Assembly: GCA_963693285.1 (NCBI GenBank)
Contig: OY848918.1
Location: 9,991,162-10,055,161, forward strand
DNA from: Xestospongia muta
Lineage: Eukaryota; Porifera; Demospongiae; Haplosclerida; Petrosiidae
Direction of reading: 5' to 3'
DNA length: 64,000 nucleotides
Position numbers and translations under genes: made by a program. The notes under the pieces were generated by a model. That model was not told the DNA's origin. It ran no database searches and saw only the letters and a list, made by a program, of their open reading frames with translations. The first letter of the stretch is position 1. Each line of letters opens with the position of its first letter. Positions 10,660-22,520 of this stretch are shown here, in pieces.

Positions 10660-11430
10660 CACAAATGTTCCAGTCTCTTATCATTCAATACTTGATAGTG
10701 AGTCTCTCTCTGTTGAAGTAATTTCTCAAGTAATTCCATTCTCTCTTATTGTATAGCAGAGATCTCCTTCTCACGATAACTCCACCCTAGACATTCCTCT
10801 GTTCCTCTATCATATGTCTAAAATAATAAATACATGTTAGATCCATACACAGAATGAATGGTTGGGTGGATGGATGGATGAATGTACAATTGGGATCAAT
10901 AAATGAATACATGGAAGAATAGATGGACAAATGAATGGATGGATAAATAGAATGGATGGGCAAATGGATAGATGGTTAAATGAATGGATGGTTAAATAGA
11001 ATGATTGAATACATAGATAAATGAATGGATGGCCAGTTTATATTGTATTTACTTTCTCTTATCAATCTATGATATGTCATCCAGTGATGGCTCGAGTTCT
11101 CTCTATCATTTCTACCTGAGCTAGACCAGCAGGTAAGCCATGCCCTACAAGTATGACACTTAGAACTAGTTACAAACTCACTATCTAGTACTCACCATAA
11201 CACATTGTTGCTAATGTAAGTAGTTCAGGCTGTGCACCAGGTCGAACTACATATTCTGGTGAGTAAGGATCTGTCTGTGTCTCAATGTCTCTATAATCTG
11301 TTTGTACATAGACAGTTCTAGTCAATGGAGCAGCTACAGACAGTTCAGTAAATTGTTTATCCATCAGAGGTTCTAGACTATATGAGGGAGGGTGAAGTAA
11401 TGAGGAGATTGATGATGGACTCACATTTGT
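10660..11430 (-). pseudogene. CFAP91: CFAP91 exons C, B, A of unit 1
   Basis: Exon A (11196 to about 11430) reads VSPSSISSLLHPP...VQTDYRD.ETQTDPYSP and PELLTLATMCYG, with a GTGAGT donor. Exon B (11053-11144) has a TAG/GGCATGG acceptor but lacks the middle of the exon found at 26163-26285. Exon C (10660-10817) has TTTTAG and GTAAGT splice sites. The QTD...TQTDP...EYVV..G motif block is characteristic of CFAP91. Exon C is frameshifted near its start and has TAA (CAATAAGAG) where copies at 25.7 kb and 43.7 kb have CAATTAGAG. Exon A directly abuts a UBASH3 fragment on the other strand. Confidence 0.8.
10855..11035. repeat. GGATGGATAAATGAAT-type microsatellite
   Basis: An imperfect tetranucleotide-based array (GGAT, GAAT, AAAT) in the intron between CFAP91 exons C and B. 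Equivalent blocks lie at 18600-18795, 25920-26135, 43880-44170, 47620-47910 and 56150-56320. Open frames across these arrays are repeat artefacts. Confidence 0.8.
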
Positions 11431-11791
11431 GGCACTGGGACAATTGATGGAAGCATTTGAGGAAGATCATCATAGGAACCTAAACATGCTCAAAGATCTA
11501 CAAAAGACATGGTGGACCACAAGATTTCTCCAAGGATTCTCCGATAACTGAAACAGGATTGTCGAAGGGATGAGAGAACAAGGTATCAGAGTACACCATG
11601 TGCTTGCTTCTCCAGTATTACGATGCATACAGACAGCTAATGACATCTTGCAAGGAATGGGTGACTTCAATACTAAAATTAAAGTAGAACATGACTTGTT
11701 TGAATGGTTAGCTTGGTGCCGAGGGGAGGTACCTATGTTTATGCTTGCCGAAGATATGGTAAAGTTTGGTCTCCAAGTTGATCCAAATTAA
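11430..11791 (+). pseudogene. UBASH3-like phosphatase fragment, unit 1/2 boundary
   Basis: Part of a histidine-phosphatase domain of the UBASH3/TULA type: LMEAFEEDHHRNLNM, then GMREQGIRVHHV...SPVLRCIQTA, then KIKVEHDLFEWLAW and a frame ending VDPN-stop. The preceding RHG catalytic motif and the N-terminal UBA/SH3 part are absent, and the second catalytic His region is not reached. The frame breaks around 11500-11560 relative to the 19.2-kb copy. It is followed by the shared 3' trailer and converges on CFAP91 exon N. Confidence 0.75.
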
Positions 11792-12115
11792 GTTGTTTGC
11801 AATAGAACTTTGTAATAATCTATTCTCAAATGCCGTAAATTAATCAGAGGGGTTTTACTTGTTTAAAATTAATTACAATAATATGCTGTGTGTATTATCA
11901 TCTTTATTTTGTTGTAAATGGTAGCTTGTTTATTGTAATTATTATTGATTTTTGTTTTAATGTTCTTTTAAGTCTCTTTTATTTCTCTCTTATGATCACT
12001 GTTATATTTTTTCAGGGATAATAATTATTGTTATACTACAATATAAGGCTATTATAAGTACCTGTACTATGCAGAGTAATACACTCTAGTATCATAATAT
12101 GTTAATACAACATTT

Positions 12116-13467
<1,352 letters not shown>

Positions 13468-13770
13468 CTGTAGTGAAATAGAATTAGAAGTTGAGATAGT
13501 GTAAAATGTGATCATTGCGATAGAGACTGTTGTGATAGTGTGATTGTTGTCAGAGTGTCTCTGCCTTTTATATGTTCACTCCTAATTCTTCTAATTTGTC
13601 GCTCTTTCTCTTTGTTTCTAAGACTCCTAAAATATTGTATATAATTATCAGTATATTAATCAGTTTATTGGTGTCAAAATTGTTGCTAACATCCAAATTT
13701 TTTCACAAAATCAAAGGTGTATCAAAATTAATGTATGCAATGTTATTGATCACAACATGAGATTTTTTCT

Positions 13771-15009
13771 TTATTTCACATAGATCTCATAATGACCTAC
13801 AGCACAATCTTCATTAGATGTACCTTCATCAGAACAGATCCTCATCTCTATGTAGTCAGAAGTGGAGTAATTGAATTTCTTATAAAACCAAGGTATACCA
13901 GAACGTTGACAACAAGCAGTCTCTGAACTACCACATTGATGACCATCCCAAAGAGGATCATTGGAATAGAATTTACCCCCAACAAAAGAATTTGGACTTC
14001 CAGACTCACAATAATAGTCACTACCAACAAATGATGGTGGAGTTCTAGGATCGTTACTACCACATGGACAACGACTATTCAGTTTCTTAGTTGTACCACA
14101 AATAAAAGTCCAAATATGGCTACGAGGATTGCCATGAGTTAAACTGATACCATCACAGTAAGGAGAGTTAATATTGTTGGTGTGATGTGCTCCGTCTGTG
14201 TGACCAACTTGATATCCAATAACTTTACCACAAACTTGAGAGTACTCAATGTTACCTGATGGAAATGTTATTCCTACACAGCTACCTCCACTACTAAATG
14301 GTCGACCACATGCTCGAACACCATTTTCGCTATACAGTCTAAATTCATCAGGACATTTCTCACAGCTATCTTTCATGTTAAGATAAGCTACCCTCATCCA
14401 ACCTCCTGTGGAATTACACAACTCCTCCATATAACAGTACACATGATGAGCAATGCTGCGATTATTAGCTACAATGTAATAGCCTGAAAGACAATATGGA
14501 CATCTCCTCTTGATCTCTTCACACGAACGAGGAAGTAACAATGATGGAGGAGGACATTTCTCTGTAGTAGTGTTCTCATGAATATCTTTGAGAGTATTAA
14601 TATCTTCTTTAATGTCATCAACGTTAACTTCTAACCTAACCATACTCCTATTGAGATCATTGACAATCTCAAGAATTTTAATAATGCCTTCATTGTACAA
14701 TCTTGTCTCTAACCTGGATATATTAGCAACAATAGCCTCAGTGAGTTCTTTAATCATTTTATTACATTTAGTTGGTGAGTTAGATAGTAGTTGTTGTGAT
14801 ACAACAAGTTGTATCGGACTAGTTGGATTACTACCATCTTCACAAGGTGGACAGCTACTGCGAGAAGATCGAGTAAGGAGTTGATTAATGGCAGCAGTCA
14901 GGTTAGCTATGGCATCATCTATATTACTATCACCATCAGAATGACTTAATGGATCAGACATACCAGTAATAGCTAGTATGACTACCAGTAAAGATAGAAG
15001 GGAAGTCAT
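13771..15009 (-). CDS. Secreted coiled-coil/fibrinogen-like protein, copy 2 (412 aa)
   Basis: Intact single-exon member with the same layout as the 1974-3218 gene: signal peptide, SCPPCEDG linker, heptad-like segment to about residue 145, Cys-rich module to the end. It is the shortest long copy: loop 1 reads HTDGAHHTNNINSPYCDG (one residue shorter) and loop 2 reads GTTKKLNSRCPCGSNDP. Like copy 1 it has Ser, not Cys, in DYYCESGS. Start is ATG at 15009, preceded by the common TATA block; AATAAA overlaps the stop. Nested between CFAP91 exons C and D. Function unproven. Confidence 0.85.
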   Translation of the reverse strand: MTSLLSLLVVILAITGMSDPLSHSDGDSNIDDAIANLTAAINQLLTRSSRSSCPPCEDGSNPTSPIQLVVSQQLLSNSPTKCNKMIKELTEAIVANISRLETRLYNEGIIKILEIVNDLNRSMVRLEVNVDDIKEDINTLKDIHENTTTEKCPPPSLLLPRSCEEIKRRCPYCLSGYYIVANNRSIAHHVYCYMEELCNSTGGWMRVAYLNMKDSCEKCPDEFRLYSENGVRACGRPFSSGGSCVGITFPSGNIEYSQVCGKVIGYQVGHTDGAHHTNNINSPYCDGISLTHGNPRSHIWTFICGTTKKLNSRCPCGSNDPRTPPSFVGSDYYCESGSPNSFVGGKFYSNDPLWDGHQCGSSETACCQRSGIPWFYKKFNYSTSDYIEMRICSDEGTSNEDCAVGHYEIYVK

Positions 15010-15057
15010 TGTGATTATTGCACTGTTCTACTCTTGTTGTGTGGTAGACTGTCTACC

Positions 15058-15083
15058 TTATATATACTCACTGAGATAGTGAG
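15058..15083 (-). promoter_or_regulatory. TATA box and inverted repeat, copy 2
   Basis: TATATATAA at 15058-15066 with CTCACTGAGATAGTGAG at 15067-15083. The upstream inverted TTC-N3-GAA element is mutated here (TTCAGATAA at 15130-15138), unlike copies 1 and 6. Confidence 0.6.
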
Positions 15084-15099
15084 ATAACTAAGCCATATA

Positions 15100-15440
15100 A
15101 AATTGAATAACACCTGGAGGGATTGACTTTTCAGATAAAGTAACCTCTTTCAAACTATAAAGGATACCACAAGAACTACCTAATGTCAACCATGACTGTC
15201 TTTCTCAGTATCAAAAAGATAACGTTCACCTCAAGGACTGCCATAATAAAAACTGTGGTAAAATATATCAGTCGTATTGATGACAGCTGTAGATCACAAC
15301 AGTCCTCTGTGGTAATAAACAACACCTGTACTAACAGTTAGAGGAATACCACAGTGAAGAGTCTCCTCCCATTACCACTCAAGTTATAAACACTACTTCA
15401 TGATATATTAACACTGGAATCTTCTTTACTAGTCCAATGA
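15100..15440. repeat. Single upstream repeat unit, copy 2
   Basis: Only one partial unit of the ~520-bp upstream repeat is present, ending near ...GGAATCTTCTTTACTAG. The far end and further units are missing and replaced by short-type remnant sequence. Confidence 0.65.
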
Positions 15441-15539
15441 TTTGTATATACAATTAGTAAGGTTCCTGAACTGTATCTACTCTAGATAAAGTGTCATTTA
15501 ATTTTTATAATTCATTTGTGTATGTAATATGTTCTTATT

Positions 15540-15870
15540 ATTGCTATAATATACTCCATCTGGCCAGCCAACTTGATATCAAATAACTTTAACATACACT
15601 TGAGAGTACTCGATGTTTCCTGATGGAAATGTTAATCCTACACAGCTACCTCACTACTAACTGGTCAAACCTATACTTGAACACCATTTTCATTATACAG
15701 TCTAAATCTGTTAGGACATTTCTCACTGCTATCTGTCCTGTTAAGATAAGCTACCCTTATCCTACCTCCTTCTGAGCTGCACAATGTTTGTATGTGGCAG
15801 TATGTCTGACAAACATAGCCACGACTATCAACTAACATTTCTTACAGCATAGAGATATGTCATTTTAGAG
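15540..15870 (-). pseudogene. Degraded short-type secreted gene
   Basis: Recognisable pieces of the Cys-rich module (regions equivalent to VIGYQVGWPDG, SCVG.TFPSGN and GGWMRVAYL) followed by a start like MTYLYAV. Frameshifts, substitutions at conserved cysteines and deletions of both the middle and the C-terminus make it non-functional. Confidence 0.65.
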
Positions 15871-15984
15871 TGCCATCTTGATTTGCGAATGACTAAAATT
15901 TAATTTTATATCCATTTTAAACACAGAAGTTATCTTTAAAGTCAATATTGATTATTATGCAGAAATTAATTTTTTCAAGGAAGA

Positions 15985-16390
15985 CTTTAACATAGATAAG
16001 ATAACCCTTTAAGAAAGGACACACCAAGGACTACACATAGATAAGATAACTATTTCAGAAAGGACACATTAAGGACTACATATAGATAACATAACCCTTT
16101 AAGAAAGGACACATCAAGGACTTACCATAGATAAGATAACCCTTTCAGAAAGGACACATCAAGGACTACACATAGATAAGATAACTATTTCAGAAAGGAC
16201 ACATTAAGGACTACATATAGATAACATAACCCTTTAAGAAAGGACACATCAAGGACTTACCATAGATAAGATAACCCTTTCAAAAAGGACACATCAAGGA
16301 CTACACATAGATAAGCTAACTATTTCAGAAAGGACACATCAAGAACAAACCATAGATAAGATAACCCTTTAAGAAAGTACACTCCAAGGA
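15985..16390. repeat. 45-bp minisatellite with 135-bp higher-order period
   Basis: Nine units with landmark GATAAG/GATAAC at 15995, 16040, 16085, 16130, 16175, 16220, 16265, 16310 and 16355, exactly 45 bp apart. Variant types (CTATTTCAG, CCCTTTAAG, CCCTTTCA) recur every three units, giving a 135-bp higher-order repeat. Confidence 0.85.
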
Positions 16391-17290
16391 CTACATGTAC
16401 TTGTGGTCATATCTACTCAGCTCTTGAAAGGAGAAGGTTTACTCCAATATCAACTATGGTTGTCCTTTCTCAAACTCTCAATACACAAAGACTATATCAA
16501 TAACAATGGTATATCAATAACTAAGACAACTCTTATATAAACTATGACTGATAAACAAATCCTCTTGATCTACTAGTAGCCATTAATTAATACTACTTTA
16601 TGCTACATACTGTAACCAGTCTGGTCAGTCTGGTTTAGAGAAATCACAAAAGAAGGAAGATGTACTAACACAAGAACTACAACTAATGATGGAACACTAA
16701 TACCATCATAATACATGTTAAATACATGTTAGTAAGGATCATTTTATGAGTACTAATTGCTGTATCTTATGTAATGTGCAACCATAATTACTCAAGCACT
16801 ATAAACAAAACACACATTGGAGTGCCTGGAATTAGGATATATAGATGAAATTGGAGTAAACAAATAAAACATGTACTTATAAGTATGTGAGAGAATATCA
16901 GTGGCTAGAGTTTAATTAGAAGTTGGTATAGACATACACAAAATTGAAGTGTGTTTCCCAAGAAACCATTTCTTGACTGATAAACTATACTCCAATATCA
17001 ATAGTAACTCTCCTTTATCAACCTTTGAACAATACCACAAGGAGTATTCTAATATCAACTATATCTGTCCTTTCTTAATGCTTTGAAAAGACAATAATTT
17101 TTCCAATATCAACCAAGTTCACCTCCTTAGCCATTGAAAAGATAAGCAATACCTCAAGGAGTACTCTAATAACAACTGTGGCTGTTGATTATATGATAAA
17201 TACCACCCCCATAAAGGTTGTATAATGTTACAATGATATATCAGTGTATTGCACTATGTACACATATACTATTTATGATATTAATATTAC
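16390..17290. other. CFAP91 intron sequence, no gene
   Basis: Copy of the intron segment above exon C (compare 9905-10655). No coding region supported. Confidence 0.55.
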
Positions 17291-17292
17291 AT

Positions 17293-19195
17293 TTTGACTT
17301 ATCACAAATGTTCCAGTCTCTTATCATTCAATACTTGATAGCAAGCCTCTCTCTGTTGAAGTGATTTCTCAAAAAATTCCATTCTCTCTTATTGTATAGC
17401 AGAGATCTCCTTCTCACAATATCTCCACTCTAGACATTCCTGTTCCTCCATCATACGTCTAAAATAATAAATACATGTTAGATCCATACACAGAATAAAT
17501 GGTTGGGTGGATGGATGGATGAATGGACAATTGGGATCAATAAATGAATACATGGAAGAATAGATGGACATATATGTGTGGAGTCAATGGTACACAATAT
17601 GAAGAGGTCCTACTAACCTTGTTTTGTACAGCACAACCTCTAATAAGTCTTTGTAGTAAGATAATGGCCAACTCTCGTTCCTCTTCCTCCTATGGAGTGT
17701 AATAGATGTATGACTGTACTGTATCAGTACTCAATGTATTGATGATACACATAAGTGCATATATTATTAGTATTATAATACATAAGTTATGATAGGTCGC
17801 ATTTATTTAGAAACTGGTAAAGAAAAAAGCTGATTAATCTTTGCCTGGAGCATAGACTTGAGAATCAAAGTTAGTATACTCATTAATAATGTTTCTTCTC
17901 TCTTGTTTTCCTTCAACATGGTGTCTCTGTTCTATTAGTTTACATATGGCTGTAGTGAAGTGGAGGTAGTGTAAAATGTGATCATTGTGATAGAGACTGT
18001 TGTGATAGTGGGATTGTTGTCAGAGTGTCTCTACCTTTTATATGTTCACTCCTAACTCAACTAATTTTTATATGTTCACTCCTAACTCAACTAACTATAC
18101 TCCAATATCAATAATAACTCTCCTTTATCAACCTTTGAACAATACCACAAGGAGTATTCTAATATCAACTATATTTGTCCTTTCTTAATGCTTTGAAAAG
18201 ACAATAATTTTTCCAATATCAACCAAAGTTCACCTCCTTAGCCATTGAAAAGATAAGCAATACCTCAAGGAGTACTCTAATAACAACTGTGGCTGTTGAT
18301 TGTATGATAAATACCTCCCCCATAAAGGTTGTATAATGTTACAATGATATATCAGTGTATTGCACTATGTACACATATACTATTTATGATATTAATATTA
18401 CATTTTCACTTATCACAAAGTTCCAGTCTCTTATCATTCAATACTTGATAGCAAGCCTCTCTCAGTTGAAGTGATTTCTCAAATAATTCCATTCTCTCTT
18501 ATTGTATAGCAGAGATCTCCTTCTCACGATAACTCCACTCTAGACATTCCTTTGTTCCTCCATCATATGTCTAAAATAATAAATACATGTTAGATCCATA
18601 CACAGAATGAATGGTTGAGTGGATGGATGGATGAATGTACAATTGGGATCAATAAATGAATACATGGAAGAATAGATGGACAAATGAATGGATGGATAAA
18701 TAGAATGGATGAATGGATGGACAAATGGATAGATGGTTAAATGAATGGATGGTTAAATAGAATGATTGAATACATAGATAAATGAATGGATGGCCAGTTT
18801 ATATTGTATTTACTTTCTCTTATCAATCTATGATATGTCATCCAGTGATGGCTCGAGTTCTCTCTATCATTTCTACCTGAACTAGACCAGAAGGTAAGCC
18901 ATGCCCTACAAATATAACACTTAGAACTAGTTACAAACTCACTATCTAGTACTCATCATAACACATTGTTGCTAATGTAAGTAGTTCAGGCTGTGAACCA
19001 GGTCGAACTACATATGCTGGTGAGTAAGGATCTCTCTGTGTCTCACTGTCTCTATAATCTGTTTGTACATAGACAGTTCTAGTCAATGGAGCAGCTAGAG
19101 ACAGTTCAGTAGATTGTTTATCCATCAGAGGTTCTAGACTATATGAGGGAGGGTGAAGTAATGAGGAGGTTGATGATGGACTCACATTTGTGGCG
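17293..19195 (-). pseudogene. CFAP91: Scrambled CFAP91 exons of unit 2 (C, G, D, C, B, A)
   Basis: From high to low coordinate: exon A (about 18957-19195), exon B (about 18805-18905, middle deleted), exon C (about 18410-18570), an intron piece, an exon D fragment (about 17850-17955), a SINE piece (about 17817-17850), exon G (about 17614-17690; a short IQ-like ILLQRLIRG exon) and a second exon C (about 17300-17460). The two exon C copies and misplaced D and G show local duplication plus deletion. Both C copies share the TAA seen at 10.7 kb. This order cannot splice into a CFAP91 protein. Confidence 0.75.
18600..18795. repeat. GGAT-type microsatellite, unit 2
   Basis: Imperfect GGAT/GAAT/AAAT array in the exon C-B intron, closely matching 10855-11035. 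Confidence 0.8.
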
Positions 19196-19565
19196 CCAAG
19201 ACAATTGATGGAAGCATTTGAGGAAGATCATCATAGGAACCTAAACATGCCCAAAGATCTACAAAAAAGACATGGAGGACCACAAGACTTCTCCAAGGAT
19301 TTTCCAATAACTGGAACAGGATTGTTTCAAGTTCGCCTGACTGGAGAAGGGATGAGAAAACAAGGTATCAGAGTACACCATGTGTTTGCTTCTCCAGTGT
19401 TACGATGTATACAGACAGGTAATGCCATCTTGCAAGGAATGGGTGACTTCAATACTAAAATTAAAGTAGAACATGGTTTGTTTGAATGGTTAGCTTGGTG
19501 CTGAGGGGAGGTACCTATGTTTATGCTTGCCGAAGATATGGTAAAGTTGGTCTCCAAGTTGATCC
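19186..19565 (+). pseudogene. UBASH3-like phosphatase fragment, unit 2/3 boundary
   Basis: The longest uninterrupted UBASH3 stretch after its junction: about 104 codons covering HRNLNMPKDLQKRHGGPQDF, GEGMRKQGIRVHHVFASP, LRCIQTG and EHGLFEWLAWC. It then hits TGA at 19501-19503, where other copies have CGA (WCRGEVPMF). A 1-nt deletion follows near 19545. No upstream RHG motif. The first codons overlap the end of CFAP91 exon A on the other strand. Confidence 0.75.
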
Positions 19566-19896
19566 AAATTAAGTTGTTTACAATATAACTTTGTAATTAT
19601 CTATTGTCAAATGTCGTGAATGGTAATCAGAGGGGTTTTACTTGATTAAAATTAATTACAATAATATGCTGTGTGTATTATCATCTTTATTTGTTGTAAA
19701 TAGTATCTTGTTTATTGTAATTATTATTGATTTTTGTTTTAATGTTCTTTTAAGTCTCTTTTTTTTCCTCTTTCGATCACTGTTATATTTTTTCAGGGAT
19801 AATAATTATTGTTATACTACAATATAAGGCTATTATAAGTACCTGTACTATGCAGAGTAATACACTCTAGTATCATAATATGTTAATACAACATTT

Positions 19897-20985
19897 CTAG
19901 TGATCTTGTTGGTTGGTGGTTTCACTGCTTTGCCCCTCTTCACTAATAGTAGGAGTAGTAACTGTTTCCTTAGCTAGTCCTTCTTCTCCTAGTTGTTTAT
20001 GGATAATACGATGAGCTACTAATAAATGTTTCCACTGACTGTGTTTGACTAGAGACATGACCAATGGAGTCCAGATATTTTTATCTATTGGTTATTTACC
20101 TTTCTCTCTGATAGTCTGTTTCTCTACCTCAGGTAGTAAGAAGTAGTAAACCATTTCAGCCACCATTTCTTGACTTTGGAGTTTATCTCAACTGCAAGTA
20201 TAACATTATATTATATATCATCTATTCTCAGTACAGTAATATAAATAACTTACGTTTCTTCAAACTCAGCTGCTAGTTTGTTTATGACATTAGCTTGTTC
20301 ATGTATCTCTTGTCTAGCCTATAATAAAGTGACTATTAATAAGTTATGATATATTGAAGATTTAATACCTGTTTGTCAGCTGTTTTCTCTATAGATTGTA
20401 GAATAATGTCCTCTAGGTAAGTGTCAACAGTGTCTTGATGAACTCTTATCATCTGATGGAGAAGTAACATGGAAGAGTAATGAACATATGAATGTTAAGA
20501 GGCAATAAAAGTATATAGTAGGCATAATAAACTAGTAGACCATTGTATAGTGAATTATCTGATGTAGAGTGGATGGGTTTAAGGCATATAGACTCAGAGC
20601 CAGTGGATTGATGGATCTAGTCTTCTTACTTGTTTAAATATTTCATCTTCAGTTCTTCTACGTCTCTCTTCTCTTTGTCTGAGACCACTCTCCTCTGCTT
20701 CTCTCATTCTTCTCTGTCACTCAGCCAACATGACAAACAGTCTCAATGGTTTCTGACCCTCATCAGCTAAAAAGATAAAAGAAATGACCTCATCAGAGTC
20801 TGAGCCATTTACAGTAAAGTTCATTTCATTCTATTTATAAAATATTATTTAGTTATCTCTCTTACTTTGTAGTTTATTTGTTTGTAAATCATTGTAGACT
20901 TTGTCCAATATCTTGCCAAGTTTAGCTTCTTTTCTAGCTTTGACACCAATTGGTTTAGCTGATGAACTAGGAGGTTTAATTCTAG
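19897..20985 (-). pseudogene. CFAP91: CFAP91 3' exons of unit 3
   Basis: Exons N (19897-20048), M (TGA in place of CGA), L, K (about 20371-20453), J (about 20630-20735), a joined piece of exon F (about 20737-20770) and E (about 20868-20983; KPIGVKARKEAKLGKILDKV). Exons G, H and I are deleted between J and F. Exon E retains acceptor and donor. Confidence 0.8.
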
Positions 20986-21119
20986 AAAGACCAAAAGGTA
21001 CATTAACAGCTAACACATTGATACTATGTTAATATTCTCTCAGACCACACAACAAAAGGAGCAACCAAACTTAATCTAATGTCTGGTTAATACAAGAGAT
21101 AAAGCTTTTGTAATCAAAG

Positions 21120-21425
21120 CTAAAACTAACATATAATATATACATACATACATACATATATATGTGAGTGTGTGTGTGTCTGTGTGTATGTATGTATATA
21201 ACAGAATATACCTCAAACCAGTCACTTTATGAGGCAGAGTAGCTTCAAGATCCAATAATCCTATATAATAGTCGATATAATACTATCATATATATAGTGT
21301 GTGTACAATGGACTATTGAATGCTGTTATATTGGCTCTTTATTGCATATTGCCGAATATAATACTATCATATATATATAGTGTCTGTACAATGGACCATT
21401 GAATGCTGTGTTACATTGTCTCTTT
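21120..21425. repeat. TG/TA microsatellite and 83-bp repeat units
   Basis: A TATA/TGTG microsatellite followed by two or three diverged units of the 83-bp repeat (ATACTATCATATATATAG ... GGCTCTTTATTGCATATTG). Exon D itself is missing: array homology stops near 21425 and an unrelated cassette begins. Confidence 0.65.
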
Positions 21426-21461
21426 ATTTCATTTGGCTGTTTGGCTCGCTGGGCTTGGGAT

Positions 21462-21788
21462 TTATTCGAAAGGTTTAACAATAGCTATTTCTCTTATTAC
21501 ATTGTTCTGTTCTTTAAAGTTCTCTTCTTTCCTTTCTTGTATTTGATATTTTAGTGTTATTTTGAGTAGTTGAGTCTTTAGTTCTTCTATTTCTTGCATG
21601 AGTAATTGGTTATTCATGTACAGTCTTCTAATTTCATCCATTAAGTCTTCAGCATTTTCTCCGCTTTTGTTGCAACGCCTGACAACTTGGTTAGGAGTAT
21701 TTGTCTTTACTTGTGATATAAGGCTAGAAAGATAACAGTAGCTCAATACAAACACTACAAAGAAGCAGAACAACAGAAATTCATCCAT
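21462..21788 (-). CDS. Small membrane-anchored coiled-coil protein
   Basis: 108 codons from ATG at 21788. Residues 1 to about 25 (MDEFLLFCFFVVFVLSYCYL) form a hydrophobic signal anchor. Residues about 45-95 (LMDEIRRLYMNNQLLMQEIE...) form a strong coiled coil rich in Leu, Ile, Glu and Lys. I do not recognise a family. It is the first of several unrelated ORFs in a ~3.5-kb cassette that occupies the position held by secreted genes in other units. Confidence 0.5.
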   Translation of the reverse strand: MDEFLLFCFFVVFVLSYCYLSSLISQVKTNTPNQVVRRCNKSGENAEDLMDEIRRLYMNNQLLMQEIEELKTQLLKITLKYQIQERKEENFKEQNNVIREIAIVKPFE

Positions 21789-21972
21789 CGCTAATTAAGG
21801 CTTGTTGAATACCATAATGAGTGGGAAAGTAGTTCATCTCTGTCGATCGACTGAGCTAAGGTTATTTGTTTGTGTTACAAATGTAAAGTTTACTTTAAGG
21901 AAAATACATTATCTTGTTGAAAGTTTAAGAAAATGCATTATATTGTTAAGGTAGTCAATTATACAAAATTGT

Positions 21973-22416
21973 TTATCTTTTGAATATACCAAAACTATAG
22001 TCACAATGTGGACAATTGTGAGCTACATCTTGCCATTCAGGTACAAAGAAAGGTACACAAAAGCAAAATATAAGAGGTGGAAATAATAATATACCAACAA
22101 TTATAAACCCTATTGCTACCATACAGGCAAAAACAGACGGTTGTTGGGTTGTTTTAGTCATCACATCTTCTTGACAACACGGACAGAACTTCAAAGTAGA
22201 TATAGCTCCTAGTCTACCTCCATTTCTTGGTGGCGGTGGTGGAGGCGGCTAAACTTGAATAGGTGTAGAATAGTATTGAGGCCATTGAGCTTGAACAACT
22301 TGAGGAGTATAACCAACAAAGTTTTGATTTATGTTGATTTGTGGTTGTTGGTTGATATTGTATCTGGCTGGTTCATTCACTAAAGGTTGATAAGGTGGTG
22401 GAGCGCTTGGATTCAT
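21973..22416 (-). pseudogene. LITAF-domain protein with in-frame TAG
   Basis: A frame of about 147 codons from ATG at 22416, interrupted by one TAG at 22249-22251. The N-terminal part is Pro/Gln/Asn-rich and begins MNPSAPPPYQP, with a PPxY-like motif as in LITAF proteins. The C-terminal 70 residues form a LITAF domain: CPCC near its start, a hydrophobic hairpin segment (FACMVAIGFIIVGILLFPPL), then HNCPHC. LITAF proteins are zinc-binding monotopic membrane proteins of late endosomes; related short proteins also occur in large DNA viruses. The TAG falls just before a polyproline run, and CAG to TAG is the simplest cause. No ATG lies between the TAG and the domain. Confidence 0.75.
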
Positions 22417-22520
22417 CTTACCAACTAAAAATGTAAAGTTAAACTATGATTAACTTCCAATTTGAAACGGATGACAGTAATTAATATGAAATGGCACTTA
22501 TAAATTAATAATCAAGTTAA

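Noticed and set aside
15985..16390. CRISPR-like array
   Set aside because: The repeat is continuous without unique spacers, and the window is clearly eukaryotic.
19190..19504. Active UBASH3 phosphatase
   Set aside because: No copy has both catalytic histidine regions; every copy has a stop, frameshift or deletion.
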